Source: Oceanicola sp. 22II-s10i
GTDB lineage: Bacteria; Pseudomonadota; Alphaproteobacteria; Rhodobacterales; Rhodobacteraceae
NCBI RefSeq assembly: GCF_002210105.1
Contig: NZ_AQQU01000003.1
Span: forward strand, 62,001-126,000
Direction: 5' to 3'
Length of the DNA stretch: 64,000 nt
Below the pieces are notes generated by a model. The model was given only the letters and a program-made list of their open reading frames with translations, did no database searches and had not been told where the DNA came from. The translations under genes and the position numbers were made by a program. How positions within the stretch are numbered: the first letter of the stretch is position 1; each line of letters starts with the position of its first letter. Below are positions 55,064-63,982 of the stretch, piece by piece.

Positions 55064-55606
55064 TTACTTGGCCGGGCCGATCATCATGACCATCTGGCGG
55101 CCTTCCATCTTCGGCATGTTCTCGACCTTGCCGATCTCCTTGACGTCTTCGGCCACACGTTCCAGCAGCTCGCGCCCGAGGTTCTGGTGCGCCATCTCGC
55201 GGCCGCGGAAGCGGAGCGTGACCTTGACCTTGTCGCCGCCCTCGAGGAAGCGCATGACGTTGCGCATCTTGACCTCGTAGTCGTGCACGTCGGTGTTGGG
55301 GCGGAACTTCACCTCCTTCACCTCGATGATCTTCTGCTTCTTCCGGGCTTCGGATTCGCGCTTCTGCTGTTCGTACTTGAACTTGCCGAAATCCATGATC
55401 TTGCAGACCGGGGGTGTGGCGTTCGGCGAGATCTCCACCAGATCCAGACCCGCTTCCTCGGCGAGGGCCATCGCCCGCGCCGGTGTCACAACACCGATGT
55501 TTTCGCCTTCCGCGCCGATCAGGCGTATCTCGTTTGCGCGGATTTTGTCGTTGACACGCGGGCCGGTGTCACGGGTAGGGGGGGCATTGTGGGGTCTGCG
55601 AGCCAG
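55064..55606 (-). CDS. infC: Translation initiation factor IF-3, probably initiated at CTG
   Basis: 180 residues if read from CTG at 55604-55606: [40 protein letters not shown], then the C-terminal domain. This gives the usual IF-3 length, with AAGGAA placed about 8 bases before the CTG. The first common start in frame is a GTG at 55489, which would remove the N-terminal 39 residues of the conserved domain. IF-3 in many bacteria limits its own translation by starting at a rare codon, which IF-3 itself discriminates against; the sequence here supports that. Confidence 0.92.
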   Translation of the reverse strand: MARRPHNAPPTRDTGPRVNDKIRANEIRLIGAEGENIGVVTPARAMALAEEAGLDLVEISPNATPPVCKIMDFGKFKYEQQKRESEARKKQKIIEVKEVKFRPNTDVHDYEVKMRNVMRFLEGGDKVKVTLRFRGREMAHQNLGRELLERVAEDVKEIGKVENMPKMEGRQMVMMIGPAK

Positions 55607-55756
55607 TTTTTCGTTCCTTCGATGGTGGCGTGATGTGAGGGCGCAAGGTAGTCGCGCGGCCGTTATTCTTCAAGTCGCAAAACGGCGAAGAGTTCCTGGT
55701 CGAATCCCGTCCGTCGGTCGGACCGCCGGCTGTTCATGTCGGGATCGGGCGGCCCG

Positions 55757-56251
55757 TCACGTGACGGGCACGCCATGGGGATCGCTGGTGCCCTTGACGT
55801 ATTTGAAGGTCCCGACGCCGTGCGCGCAGAGCGTGCCGAAATCGTCGTGCACCTCGATCTCGGACGAGAAGATCTTGCGCCCCGCCGACTTGACGCGGGA
55901 GCTGACGTGCAGCGCCTCGCCCTTGGCCACGCCGACGAAGTTCGCGGTCAGCGACAGGGTCACGCATTGCCGGGTGCGGCCGGGGTAGGGGCACCAGCAG
56001 CCCGAGCCGGTGCCGACCGAATCCATCACGGCAGACAGCAGCCCGCCATGGGCCGTGCCCGCCTTGTTCAGAAGTTCGGGCCGCAGCGGCAGGACGCCCT
56101 TCACCCAGCCATCGCCCCGCGCCACGTAGCGCAGGCCGATCATCCGGTTGAAGCCGCCAAGGCGGAACATCTCGGGGTTCGGGCCGGGATTATCCTCGGT
56201 CGCACTGTCGATATACCCGTCCGGGTGGGCGGGCGTCCTTGCGTCATCCAT
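55757..56251 (-). CDS. PaaI-type hotdog thioesterase
   Basis: 164 residues. The hotdog core LLNKAGTAHGGLLSAVMDSVG carries the conserved HGG helix. It probably hydrolyses acyl- or aromatic-CoA. The start at 56251 is the ATG before DARTPAHPDGYID; ribosome-binding site is weak. It lies 26 bases after the CoA-transferase B gene on the same strand, so may share a transcript. Confidence 0.85.
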   Translation of the reverse strand: MDDARTPAHPDGYIDSATEDNPGPNPEMFRLGGFNRMIGLRYVARGDGWVKGVLPLRPELLNKAGTAHGGLLSAVMDSVGTGSGCWCPYPGRTRQCVTLSLTANFVGVAKGEALHVSSRVKSAGRKIFSSEIEVHDDFGTLCAHGVGTFKYVKGTSDPHGVPVT

Positions 56252-56277
56252 CACTGGGTCGTGTCCTCGGGCAGTCC

Positions 56278-56955
56278 TCAGGCGGCTTTCGTCAGGTCGG
56301 GCAGGGTTCCGCAGCCCTCGGCAAAGCGCAGCTTGGCCTCGGAGCGGTTCTGCAGTTCCTCCTGCGTCATGCCGTCGACCATCTCGGTCACGAGGAAACC
56401 CTCGGGCGTCACGTCGATCACGGCAAGGTCGGTGTAGACCCGCTTGACGCAGCCCTGACCGGTCAGTGGCATGGTGCAGGCGTCGAGCAGCCGCTTGTCG
56501 CCGTTCTTGGAGTTGTGCTGCATCATCACCCAGATGCGCTGTGCGCCCGCGGCAAGGTCCATGGCCCCGCCGACGGATGCGATCGGATCGTCGTCCGTCA
56601 CGCTCCAGTTCGCCAGATCGCCGTTCGACGCCACCTGGTAGCCGCCGAGGCAGCACAGTTCCAGATGCCCGCCGCGGATAATGCCAAAGCTCATCGCGTG
56701 GTCGAAGATCGAGGCGCCGGTGATCATGGTGATCGGCTTCTTCCCGGCGTTCACGAGGCTCTCGTCTTCCTCACCTGCGGGGGGCGTCGGGCCCATGCCG
56801 AGGATGCCGTTTTCCGAATGCAGCAGGATGTCGCGGCCTTCGGGCAGGAAGTTCGCCACGCCCTCGGGCATCCCGATGCCGAGGTTGACGTGCCAGCCGT
56901 CCTGAATGTCCTGTGCCACGCGGGCGGCGATGCCTTCTCGGGTCAAGGGTGTCAT
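56278..56955 (-). CDS. 3-oxoacid CoA-transferase, subunit B
   Basis: 225 residues with the catalytic Glu48 in the SENGILGMG motif and NLGIGMPEGVANFL upstream. It carries the CoA-thioester intermediate for transfer between a 3-oxoacid (such as 3-oxoadipate or acetoacetate) and succinyl-CoA. Its ATG overlaps the stop of the subunit A gene (ATGA). Exact substrate not resolved. Confidence 0.92.
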   Translation of the reverse strand: MTPLTREGIAARVAQDIQDGWHVNLGIGMPEGVANFLPEGRDILLHSENGILGMGPTPPAGEEDESLVNAGKKPITMITGASIFDHAMSFGIIRGGHLELCCLGGYQVASNGDLANWSVTDDDPIASVGGAMDLAAGAQRIWVMMQHNSKNGDKRLLDACTMPLTGQGCVKRVYTDLAVIDVTPEGFLVTEMVDGMTQEELQNRSEAKLRFAEGCGTLPDLTKAA

Positions 56956-57647
56956 GCAGCAATCCCCCATTCGTTCGCGGCGACGGGCCGCCATTGCACC
57001 AGTCGGTTCACGCAGACGCCGGGCGTCATGATGACGTTCGGGTCCATATCGCCCAGTTCGACGATGTGGCGTGCCTCGACTATCGTAGTCTTCGCGGCCA
57101 TCGCCATCAACGGGGCGAAGTTGCGTGACAGATTCTTGTACATCAGGTTGCCCCAGCGATCCGCCTTCTCGGCATGGACAAAGGCATAGTCGGCATGAAG
57201 CGCCGTCTCAAGAACGTGGCCCTTGCCATTGAAATCACGGGTTTCCTTTCCTTCGCCCAGCTTCGTTCCGTAGGCCGTCGGCGTGAAGAACGCGGGGATG
57301 CCGCAGCCCGCCGCGCGAATCCGTTCGGCCATCGTGCCCTGCGGGTTCACCTCGACGGTGAGCGAACCGTCGCGCACCCAGGACGAGATCTCCTTGCCCA
57401 GATCACCGCGCGGGAAGGAACAGGTCAGGCGGCTGATCATCCGGTGCCGGAACAGCATCGCCAGCCCCTCGAACCCCGATCCGGCGTTGTTCGAAATGAT
57501 GTGCAAGTCCTTGACGCCCTTGTCGATCAGGCCCTTCAGCAGCAGGTTGGGACGCCCCGCGTCCCCGAACCCCGACACCATGATCGACGCGCCGTCCTCG
57601 ATCCCGTCAAGCGCCTCTTCCAGCGATTTGCATCTGCGATCCAGCAT
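56952..57647 (-). CDS. 3-oxoacid CoA-transferase, subunit A
   Basis: 231 residues with the family pattern MVSGFGDAGRPNLLLKGL and NNAGSGFEGLA near the N terminus. With subunit B it makes the CoA-transferase. The ATG at 57647 has GGGAGGAG upstream. It is divergent from the beta-oxidation-type operon, with palindromes in the spacer. Confidence 0.92.
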   Translation of the reverse strand: MLDRRCKSLEEALDGIEDGASIMVSGFGDAGRPNLLLKGLIDKGVKDLHIISNNAGSGFEGLAMLFRHRMISRLTCSFPRGDLGKEISSWVRDGSLTVEVNPQGTMAERIRAAGCGIPAFFTPTAYGTKLGEGKETRDFNGKGHVLETALHADYAFVHAEKADRWGNLMYKNLSRNFAPLMAMAAKTTIVEARHIVELGDMDPNVIMTPGVCVNRLVQWRPVAANEWGIAA

Positions 57648-57689
57648 GGCTCCTCCCAAAACCGTTTGCCCGAAGGTCAAGCTTATTTA

Positions 57690-57724
57690 CCGGCAGGTCA
57701 ATACGTATTGACGCAAGCTGCCGG
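57690..57724. promoter_or_regulatory. Strong palindromic operator candidate, divergent CoA-metabolism promoter
   Basis: A perfect 16-base palindrome GTCAATACGTATTGAC (57697-57712) sits within wider inverted arms CCGGCAG/CTGCCGG (57690-57696, 57718-57724). A GGTCAA half-site also lies 21 bases upstream (57675). TetR-type regulators of fatty-acid genes bind such sites; assignment is by analogy. Confidence 0.7.
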
Positions 57725-57757
57725 GCTTTCTAGCGTGTCCTAGAACGCAGAACAATT

Positions 57758-57772
57758 TTCCGCAACGCGGAA
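57758..57772. promoter_or_regulatory. Second inverted repeat before the beta-oxidation operon
   Basis: TTCCGC-AAC-GCGGAA is a perfect inverted repeat, 38 bases before the GTG of the fused hydratase/dehydrogenase gene. It may be a second operator or attenuator-type hairpin. Confidence 0.55.
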
Positions 57773-57809
57773 TGACTATCCGTTGTCTGCGCAAGGGAGG
57801 AGAATAGTC

Positions 57810-59888
57810 GTGTCCGACACCAAGGTCACCATCCAAAAGGATGGCGAGGTCGCCGTCATTACCATCACAAACCCGCCTGTGAACGCGCTGTCCGGCGCTG
57901 TGCGGCAGGGGATCTGGGGGCATCTGCAGGATGCGCTTGCGGACGAGTCGGTCAAGGCGATTGTCCTTGCCGGCAGCGCGCGGGCGTTCTCCGGCGGGGC
58001 GGATATCACCGAATTCGGCAAGACCCCGGTGGAGCCGGGGCTGAACCCGCTGATCGACGGGATCGAGGCGGCCGACAAGCCGGTGGTCGCGGCGATCGAG
58101 GGTCTGGCCTTTGGCGGCGGGTTCGAGATCGCGCTCGGCTGTCATTACCGGGTGATGGGGCCCAAGGGCTCGCTCGGGCTGCCAGAGGTCAAGATCGGCC
58201 TGATCCCCGGCGCGGGCGGCACGCAGCGTCTGCCGCGTCTGATCGGCGCGACGGCCTCGCTCGCCCCGATCGTGACGGGCGATGCGATTTCGGCGGACGA
58301 CGCGGTCAAGCTCGGCATCGCGGACAAGCTGATCGAGGGCGACATGCTGGCCGGGGCCGTGGCCTTCGCCAAAGACGTCGCCGACAAGCGCCCGCTGCGC
58401 CGGGTCTCGGAACTGGACGTGCCGGCGGGCGATGCGGAGGCGTTCGAGAAGGAGGCCAGCCGCCTGATCGCGCGCAATCGCAAGCTGCAGGCCCCGCAGG
58501 CCTGCGTCGAGGCGGTCCGCGCGTCGATGTCCCAGCCGTTCGCCGAGGGCATGAAGACCGAGCACGACATCTTCCACAGCCTGCGCGAGGGCGACGAGAG
58601 CAAGGCGCAGCGGCACCTGTTCTTTGCCGAACGCGCGGCGCTGAAGCTGCCGGGCGTGGACAAGGACGTGAAGCCGCGCAAGGTCGAGAAGATCGCCGTG
58701 CTTGGCGCGGGCACCATGGGCGGCGGCATCACCATGTCGATGGCCACCGGCGGCTATGACGTGACGATCATCGACCTGAACCCCGACAACCTGAAACGCG
58801 GCCTGGGGATCATCGAGAACAACTATCGCAAGACCGCCGCGCGCGGGGGCTTCACCGAGGCCGAGGTCGAGGATGCGCTGTCGCGCATCCACGGCGCGAC
58901 CGATTTCGACGCCGTCAAGGACGCCGACATGGTGATCGAGGCGGTGTTCGAGAAGATGGAGCTGAAGAAGAAGATTTTCGCCGACCTCGACCGCCTGTGC
59001 AAACCGGGCTGCGTGCTGGCGTCGAACACCTCGTCGCTGGATATCGACGAGATCGCCAGCGTCACCTCGCGCCCCGAGGACGTGCTGGGGATGCATTTCT
59101 TCAGCCCCGCCAACGTGATGCGCCTGCTCGAGAACGTGAGGGGCGCCAAGACCGCCCCCGACGCGCTCGTCACCGCGAATACGGTCGGCAAGCAGGCGGG
59201 CAAGGTGCCGGTGACGGTCGGCAACTGCAACGGCTTCGTCGGCAACCGCATGGGTGCGGCCCGCGCGCGGCAGGTGCATGCGCTGATGCTGGAAGGCGCG
59301 ATGCCCCAGCAGATCGACCGCGCCGCCAAGAACTTCGGCTTTGCCATGGGACCGCTGGCCACAAACGACCTGGCCGGGATCGACGTCGGCTGGCTGGTCC
59401 GCAAGGAACGCGGCGAGGTCATGCCGATCCACGACACGCTGGCCGAGATGGGCCGCCACGGGCAGAAGACCAAGCGCGGGTTCTACATCTACGAGGAAGG
59501 CTCGCGCGCCGGGGTGCCCGACCCCGAGGTCGAACAGCTGATCCGCAAGATCGCAGGCGAAAAGGGCTACACCCCGCGCGAGGTGTCCGACGAGGAGATC
59601 GTGGAGCGGCTGATCTTCGCCCTGATCAACGAGGGTTCGCAAATCCTCGAGGAGGGCTTTGCAAACCGCGCCAGCGACATCGACCTGATCTACATTTACG
59701 GCTTCGGCTTCCCCGTCTGGACCGGCGGCCCGATGAAATACGCCGACCGGCTGGGGCTCAGGACCGTGGCCGACAAGCTGGCGCAATATGCCGAGGTCTC
59801 GGGCATGGACGAGCTGAAGCCCAAGCCGCTGCTGGCCCGGCTCGCCGCCGAGCAGTCGAGCTTTGCCGACTACGACAAGACGCGCTGA
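57810..59888 (+). CDS. Fused enoyl-CoA hydratase / 3-hydroxyacyl-CoA dehydrogenase (PimF/FadJ-like)
   Basis: 692 residues. The crotonase part (1-190) has FGGGFEIAL and LPEVKIGLIPGAGG with catalytic Glu; the 3-hydroxyacyl-CoA dehydrogenase part has NAD motif GAGTMGGG (about 300-307), catalytic His in GMHFFSP and two C-terminal HAD domains. Start is GTG with GGAGGAG upstream. It does two steps of beta-oxidation. The gene order with ligase and two acyl-CoA dehydrogenases resembles the pimeloyl-CoA (pim) operon. Confidence 0.93.
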   Translation: MSDTKVTIQKDGEVAVITITNPPVNALSGAVRQGIWGHLQDALADESVKAIVLAGSARAFSGGADITEFGKTPVEPGLNPLIDGIEAADKPVVAAIEGLAFGGGFEIALGCHYRVMGPKGSLGLPEVKIGLIPGAGGTQRLPRLIGATASLAPIVTGDAISADDAVKLGIADKLIEGDMLAGAVAFAKDVADKRPLRRVSELDVPAGDAEAFEKEASRLIARNRKLQAPQACVEAVRASMSQPFAEGMKTEHDIFHSLREGDESKAQRHLFFAERAALKLPGVDKDVKPRKVEKIAVLGAGTMGGGITMSMATGGYDVTIIDLNPDNLKRGLGIIENNYRKTAARGGFTEAEVEDALSRIHGATDFDAVKDADMVIEAVFEKMELKKKIFADLDRLCKPGCVLASNTSSLDIDEIASVTSRPEDVLGMHFFSPANVMRLLENVRGAKTAPDALVTANTVGKQAGKVPVTVGNCNGFVGNRMGAARARQVHALMLEGAMPQQIDRAAKNFGFAMGPLATNDLAGIDVGWLVRKERGEVMPIHDTLAEMGRHGQKTKRGFYIYEEGSRAGVPDPEVEQLIRKIAGEKGYTPREVSDEEIVERLIFALINEGSQILEEGFANRASDIDLIYIYGFGFPVWTGGPMKYADRLGLRTVADKLAQYAEVSGMDELKPKPLLARLAAEQSSFADYDKTR

Positions 59889-59900
59889 GGGGAGGGGACG

Positions 59901-61565
59901 ATGACCAACGCGACCCCGCTCTGGGCCACGCATTACATGCCGGGCGTCGACCCGCATTTCGTGCCCGAACAGGTCTGCCTGAACACGCTGCTCAAGCGTG
60001 CCTTCGACCAGTGGGCCGACATGACCCAGTTCGAATATTACGGCAAGACCTACACTTACGCCGAGATGCGCCAGTGGGCCGCCACCGTCGCCTCGGCGCT
60101 CAAGGCGGCGGGCATCAAGCGCGGCGACCGCGTCGCGCTGCACCTGCCGAACGCGCCGTGGCACCCGATCTTCTTCTTCGGCACGATGACGGCGGGGGCG
60201 GCGGTGACGCACCTCTCGCCGCTCGATGCGGAGCAGGAGATCGCGCACAAGGTGCATGACGTGGACGCCAAGATGGTGATCTCGCTCAGCACGCCGGAAT
60301 TCGCGGGCCGGTTCCAGAACCTCGTGAAGGACAAGGACTTTCCGCCGGTCTACCTCTGCCCCGACCCGGTCTCGGCCGCTGGCCGGCCCTGTCCGGTCCC
60401 CGAGAGGATGCACGACGTGGCCGACCTGCTGGCAGGGCACGAAGGCGCCGCCTACGACCCGCCGACCATGGCGCTGGATGAAATCGCGCTGCTGCAGTTC
60501 ACCGGCGGCACCACCGGCACGCCCAAGGCGGCGATGCTGACTCATGGCAACCTCTCGGCCTCCGAACAGACCTACTGCCACCTGTCGTCGGCGGATCCCG
60601 AGGCCGGACCGGGCCAGCCGGGGATGCTCTATGCGCCGCTGTTCCACATCATGGGCCTGACCTCGGCCATGCTGAAACGCACGATCGAGGGCGGCCAGAT
60701 GCACCTGCGCCTGCGCTTCGACGCGGCCAGCGTGATCGACGACGTGGAGAAGTTCGGGATCGTGTCGCTCGGCGGTGTGCCGACGACGTGGATCGCGATC
60801 ATGCAGCTGCCGAACATCGACAAGCGGAACCTCAGCTCGATCAAATACGTGGGCTCCGGCGGTGCGCCGCTGCCGCGCGAGGTGTTCAATCGGATCAAGC
60901 AGCTGACCGGGCTCAAGATCCGCGGTGGCTGGGGCATGACGGAAACCGCCTCAAACGGGACCAGCGTGCCCAAGGACTTCCCCGACAACAAGCTGGGCAC
61001 CATCGGCATCCCGCTGCCGGGCATGGACATGGCGATCGTCGATCTGGAAGACCCGACCAAGCGCCTGCCCGTGGGCGAGACCGGCGAGATCATCATCAAG
61101 GGCCCCGCCGTCACGGTCGGCTACTGGCAGAAGCCGGAAGAGACGCGGGAGGCCTTTGTCGACGGCTACCTGCTGACCGGCGACATCGGCTACATGGACG
61201 ATGACGGGTATTTCTACATCGTGGACCGGAAAAAGGACCTGATCCTGTCCGGCGGCTTCAACGTCTACCCGCTGACGATCGAGAACGCGATCCACCAGCA
61301 CCCCGACGCGGCCGAATGCCTCGTGATCGGCGTGCCCGATCCGTATCGCGGAGAATCCGCCAAGGCTTTCGTGGTTCTGAATAAAGACGCCAAGGAGTTT
61401 ACCCTGAACGAGCTACAGGGTTTTCTTGCCGACAAGTTGGGACGCCACGAAGTGCCGCGATTCCTCGAATTCCGGGCGGAACTGCCCCGGACATCGGTGG
61501 GGAAAGCGTCGCGGAAGATGCTGAAAGACGAAGAAAAAGCGAAACGACAAGCCGAAGCAGGCTGA
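59901..61565 (+). CDS. Acyl-CoA synthetase (PimA-like AMP-forming ligase)
   Basis: 554 residues. The AMP-binding motif LLQFTGGTTGTPKAAMLTHG (about 197-216) and GWGMTETASNGT and DIGYMDDDGYFYIVDRKKDLI motifs are complete. It joins a fatty or dicarboxylic acid to CoA. A GGAGGGG site precedes the ATG, 12 bases after the fused enzyme gene. Confidence 0.93.
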   Translation: MTNATPLWATHYMPGVDPHFVPEQVCLNTLLKRAFDQWADMTQFEYYGKTYTYAEMRQWAATVASALKAAGIKRGDRVALHLPNAPWHPIFFFGTMTAGAAVTHLSPLDAEQEIAHKVHDVDAKMVISLSTPEFAGRFQNLVKDKDFPPVYLCPDPVSAAGRPCPVPERMHDVADLLAGHEGAAYDPPTMALDEIALLQFTGGTTGTPKAAMLTHGNLSASEQTYCHLSSADPEAGPGQPGMLYAPLFHIMGLTSAMLKRTIEGGQMHLRLRFDAASVIDDVEKFGIVSLGGVPTTWIAIMQLPNIDKRNLSSIKYVGSGGAPLPREVFNRIKQLTGLKIRGGWGMTETASNGTSVPKDFPDNKLGTIGIPLPGMDMAIVDLEDPTKRLPVGETGEIIIKGPAVTVGYWQKPEETREAFVDGYLLTGDIGYMDDDGYFYIVDRKKDLILSGGFNVYPLTIENAIHQHPDAAECLVIGVPDPYRGESAKAFVVLNKDAKEFTLNELQGFLADKLGRHEVPRFLEFRAELPRTSVGKASRKMLKDEEKAKRQAEAG

Positions 61566-61577
61566 GGAGGACATCAT

Positions 61578-62771
61578 ATGGAACTGAAATTCACCCCCGA
61601 GGAGGAAGCGTTCCGGCAGGAGGTGCGCGATTTCATCGACGCAAACCTGCCCGACGAGACCCGCGAATACATGAAGCTCGGCAACGCGCCGACCAAGGAA
61701 ATGACCGTTCAGTGGCAGAAGACGCTGAACAAGAAGGGCTGGGCGACCCCGCGCTGGCCCGAGGAATGGGGCGGGCCGGGCTGGACCGTGACCCAGCAGT
61801 ACATCTTCCAGCAGGAAAACCAGAGCGCCCCCGCGCCGGATCCGCTGGGCTTTGGCGTGAACATGGTCGGGCCGGTCATCATCCAGTTCGGCAACGAGGA
61901 GCAGAAGAAGCGTTTCCTGCCCCGCATCGCCAATATTGACGACTGGTGGTGCCAGGGCTTCTCGGAACCCGGTGCGGGCTCTGACCTTGCCGGCCTCAAG
62001 ACCCGCGCGGTCAAGGAAGGCGACTACTGGATCGTCAACGGGCAGAAGACCTGGACCACGCTGGCGCAGCACGCCGACTGGATCTTCGCGCTGGTCCGGA
62101 CCTCGAACGAGGGCAAGAAACAGGAAGGCATCAGCTTCCTGCTGATCGACATGAAGTCGCCCGGCGTCGAGGTGCACCCGATCCAGACGATGGACGGCGG
62201 GCACGAGATCAACTCGGTCTTCTTCACCGACGTGAAAGTGCCGGCCGAAAACATGGTGGGCGAGGTCAACAAGGGCTGGACCTATGCCAAGTTCCTGCTG
62301 GGCAACGAACGCCTCGGCGCGCCGCGCGTCGGCGCATCGCAGGCCAAGCTGAAGGAACTGAAGGAGATCGCGCAGAAGCGGATCGTCCGGGGCAAGCCGC
62401 TCTGGGATCATCCGCGGTTCCGCGACAAGTATGTCGAGGCGCAGATCGAACTGAAGGCGCTGGAAATGACCGTGATGCGCGTACTGTCGGGCATCGCCAA
62501 CGGCGCGGACCAGTCCAAGCCCGATCCGGCGACCTCGGTCATCAAGATCAAGGGCGCGCAGATGGTGCAGCGCATGACCGAGCTCTACGTCGAAGCGGCG
62601 GGCGAGCAGGCGGCTCCCTGGATCGACGACGAGGGCGGCAACGCTCTGGTCGGTCCGGACTGGACCGTGCGCGCGGCGCCGAACTACTTCAACTTCCGTA
62701 AATCCTCGATCTATGGCGGCTCGGACCAGGTGCAGAAGGGCATCATTTCCAAGGCGATCCTCGGGCTGTAA
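61578..62771 (+). CDS. Acyl-CoA dehydrogenase, PimC-like (large subunit candidate)
   Basis: 397 residues with ACAD signatures (WCQGFSEPGAGSDLAGLKT and C-terminal IYGGSDQVQKGIISKAILGL). The Glu of the canonical IYEGT position is Gly here, so the base may come from elsewhere or from the partner protein. Only 15 bases separate it from the next acyl-CoA dehydrogenase gene, as in heteromeric enzymes. AGGAGGA ribosome-binding site. Confidence 0.9.
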   Translation: MELKFTPEEEAFRQEVRDFIDANLPDETREYMKLGNAPTKEMTVQWQKTLNKKGWATPRWPEEWGGPGWTVTQQYIFQQENQSAPAPDPLGFGVNMVGPVIIQFGNEEQKKRFLPRIANIDDWWCQGFSEPGAGSDLAGLKTRAVKEGDYWIVNGQKTWTTLAQHADWIFALVRTSNEGKKQEGISFLLIDMKSPGVEVHPIQTMDGGHEINSVFFTDVKVPAENMVGEVNKGWTYAKFLLGNERLGAPRVGASQAKLKELKEIAQKRIVRGKPLWDHPRFRDKYVEAQIELKALEMTVMRVLSGIANGADQSKPDPATSVIKIKGAQMVQRMTELYVEAAGEQAAPWIDDEGGNALVGPDWTVRAAPNYFNFRKSSIYGGSDQVQKGIISKAILGL

Positions 62772-62786
62772 GGGACTGACAACACA

Positions 62787-63893
62787 ATGAACTTCGAACT
62801 GAACGACGAACAGCGGATGCTGTCGGAAAGCCTGACCCGCTTCCTGAACGACCGCTACGATTTCGAGAAACGCAAGAAATACGTCGCCATGGACGGCGGG
62901 TTCGATCCCGCCGTCTGGAAGAGCTACGCCGAGATGGGCCTGTTTGCCCTGCCGTTCTCCGAGGACGAGGGCGGGCTTGGCGGCACGGCCACCGACACCA
63001 TGCTGGTGGCCGAGGCCATGGGCCACGCCATCACCGTCGAGCCCTGGCTCGAGGCGATGGTGATCGCGCCGGAACTGCTGAAAGCGGGCTCGGCCGAGCA
63101 GCGCGCCACGGTGGCCGAGGGCATCATCGGGGGCGAGATCGTGCCCGCCTATGCGCATCTCGAACCCGGCATGATCGAGCGTGACGAGTCGCTGAAGACG
63201 CAGGAAAACGGCGGCAAGCTGTCGGGAACCAAGACCGTGGTGGGCTTCGGCGAAGAGGCCGACGTGATCTTCGTCACCGCCGTGGACGGTGCGGGCAAGA
63301 CCGGCATCTACATGGTCAGGAAGGGCGCGGACGGCATGGAAGCCCGCGGCTACCGCACGCAGGACGAACAGCGCGCGGCGGAACTGACCTTCGACGGCAC
63401 CCCGGCCGAGAAGCTCAAAGGCGGCGTGGCGGCCGAAAAGGCCATCAGCTCTGCCGAGGCCAAGGCGCTGGCCGCCTCGATCGCCGAGTCGTTGGGCGCG
63501 ATGGAAGAGGCGATCGACCTGACCGTCGAATACATCAAGGGCCGCGAACAGTTCGGCCGCCCCATCGGGACCTTCCAGGCGCTCCAGCACATCGCGGCGC
63601 AGGCCGTGGTGGAAAAGGAGCAGGTCAAGTCGATGGCGATGTATGCCGCGCTGATGTGCGAGGACGAGAACGAGGAAAACCGCGATCTCGCCATGTCCAC
63701 GGCCAAGGTCAAGATGTGCGACAGCTCGCGCTTTGTCGGCCAGATGTCGATCCAGCTGCACGGCGGTGTCGGCATGACGATGGAATATTCCATCGGGCGC
63801 TACTTCAAGCGGCTGACGATGCTGGAAATCGCATGGGGTGACCGGGACTTCCACATGGATCGTCTCTGCGCCGCGGGCGGGTTGGCTGCCTGA
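62787..63893 (+). CDS. Acyl-CoA dehydrogenase, PimD-like (small subunit candidate)
   Basis: 368 residues. N-terminal helical ACAD domain (FELNDEQRMLSESLTRFLNDRY), a diverged middle with KTVVGFGEEADVIFVTA, and C-terminal LHGGVGMTMEYSIGRYFKRLTMLE. The pattern fits the shorter member of a paired acyl-CoA dehydrogenase, and it directly follows the large-subunit candidate. The ribosome-binding site is weak (AAGGGA). Confidence 0.9.
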   Translation: MNFELNDEQRMLSESLTRFLNDRYDFEKRKKYVAMDGGFDPAVWKSYAEMGLFALPFSEDEGGLGGTATDTMLVAEAMGHAITVEPWLEAMVIAPELLKAGSAEQRATVAEGIIGGEIVPAYAHLEPGMIERDESLKTQENGGKLSGTKTVVGFGEEADVIFVTAVDGAGKTGIYMVRKGADGMEARGYRTQDEQRAAELTFDGTPAEKLKGGVAAEKAISSAEAKALAASIAESLGAMEEAIDLTVEYIKGREQFGRPIGTFQALQHIAAQAVVEKEQVKSMAMYAALMCEDENEENRDLAMSTAKVKMCDSSRFVGQMSIQLHGGVGMTMEYSIGRYFKRLTMLEIAWGDRDFHMDRLCAAGGLAA

Positions 63894-63905
63894 TAGCGGG
63901 GAGGG

Positions 63906-63982
63906 GGGCCAGCCCCCCGCCGCGGCCCGTTGGGCCGCGACTCCCCCCGGAGTTTATCGGGCCAGATGAAGCAGGGGGCGGG
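63906..63982. repeat. Dispersed intergenic element, copy E
   Basis: Just after the last acyl-CoA dehydrogenase stop codon: GGGGGG-CCA-GCCCCCC, a GCGGCCC-GTT-GGGCCGC palindrome, and GGCCAGATGAAGC (the inverse of GCTTCATCTGGCC). It is the same family as copies A-D, in reverse orientation. Confidence 0.7.

Noticed and set aside
57687-60704. Minus-strand open frame of about 1000 codons opposite the beta-oxidation genes
   Set aside because: Antisense to clear fused hydratase/dehydrogenase and ligase genes; same low-complexity composition as other shadow frames.
61413-63854. Minus-strand open frame of about 810 codons opposite the two acyl-CoA dehydrogenase genes
   Set aside because: Antisense shadow with no ribosome-binding site and no recognisable fold.
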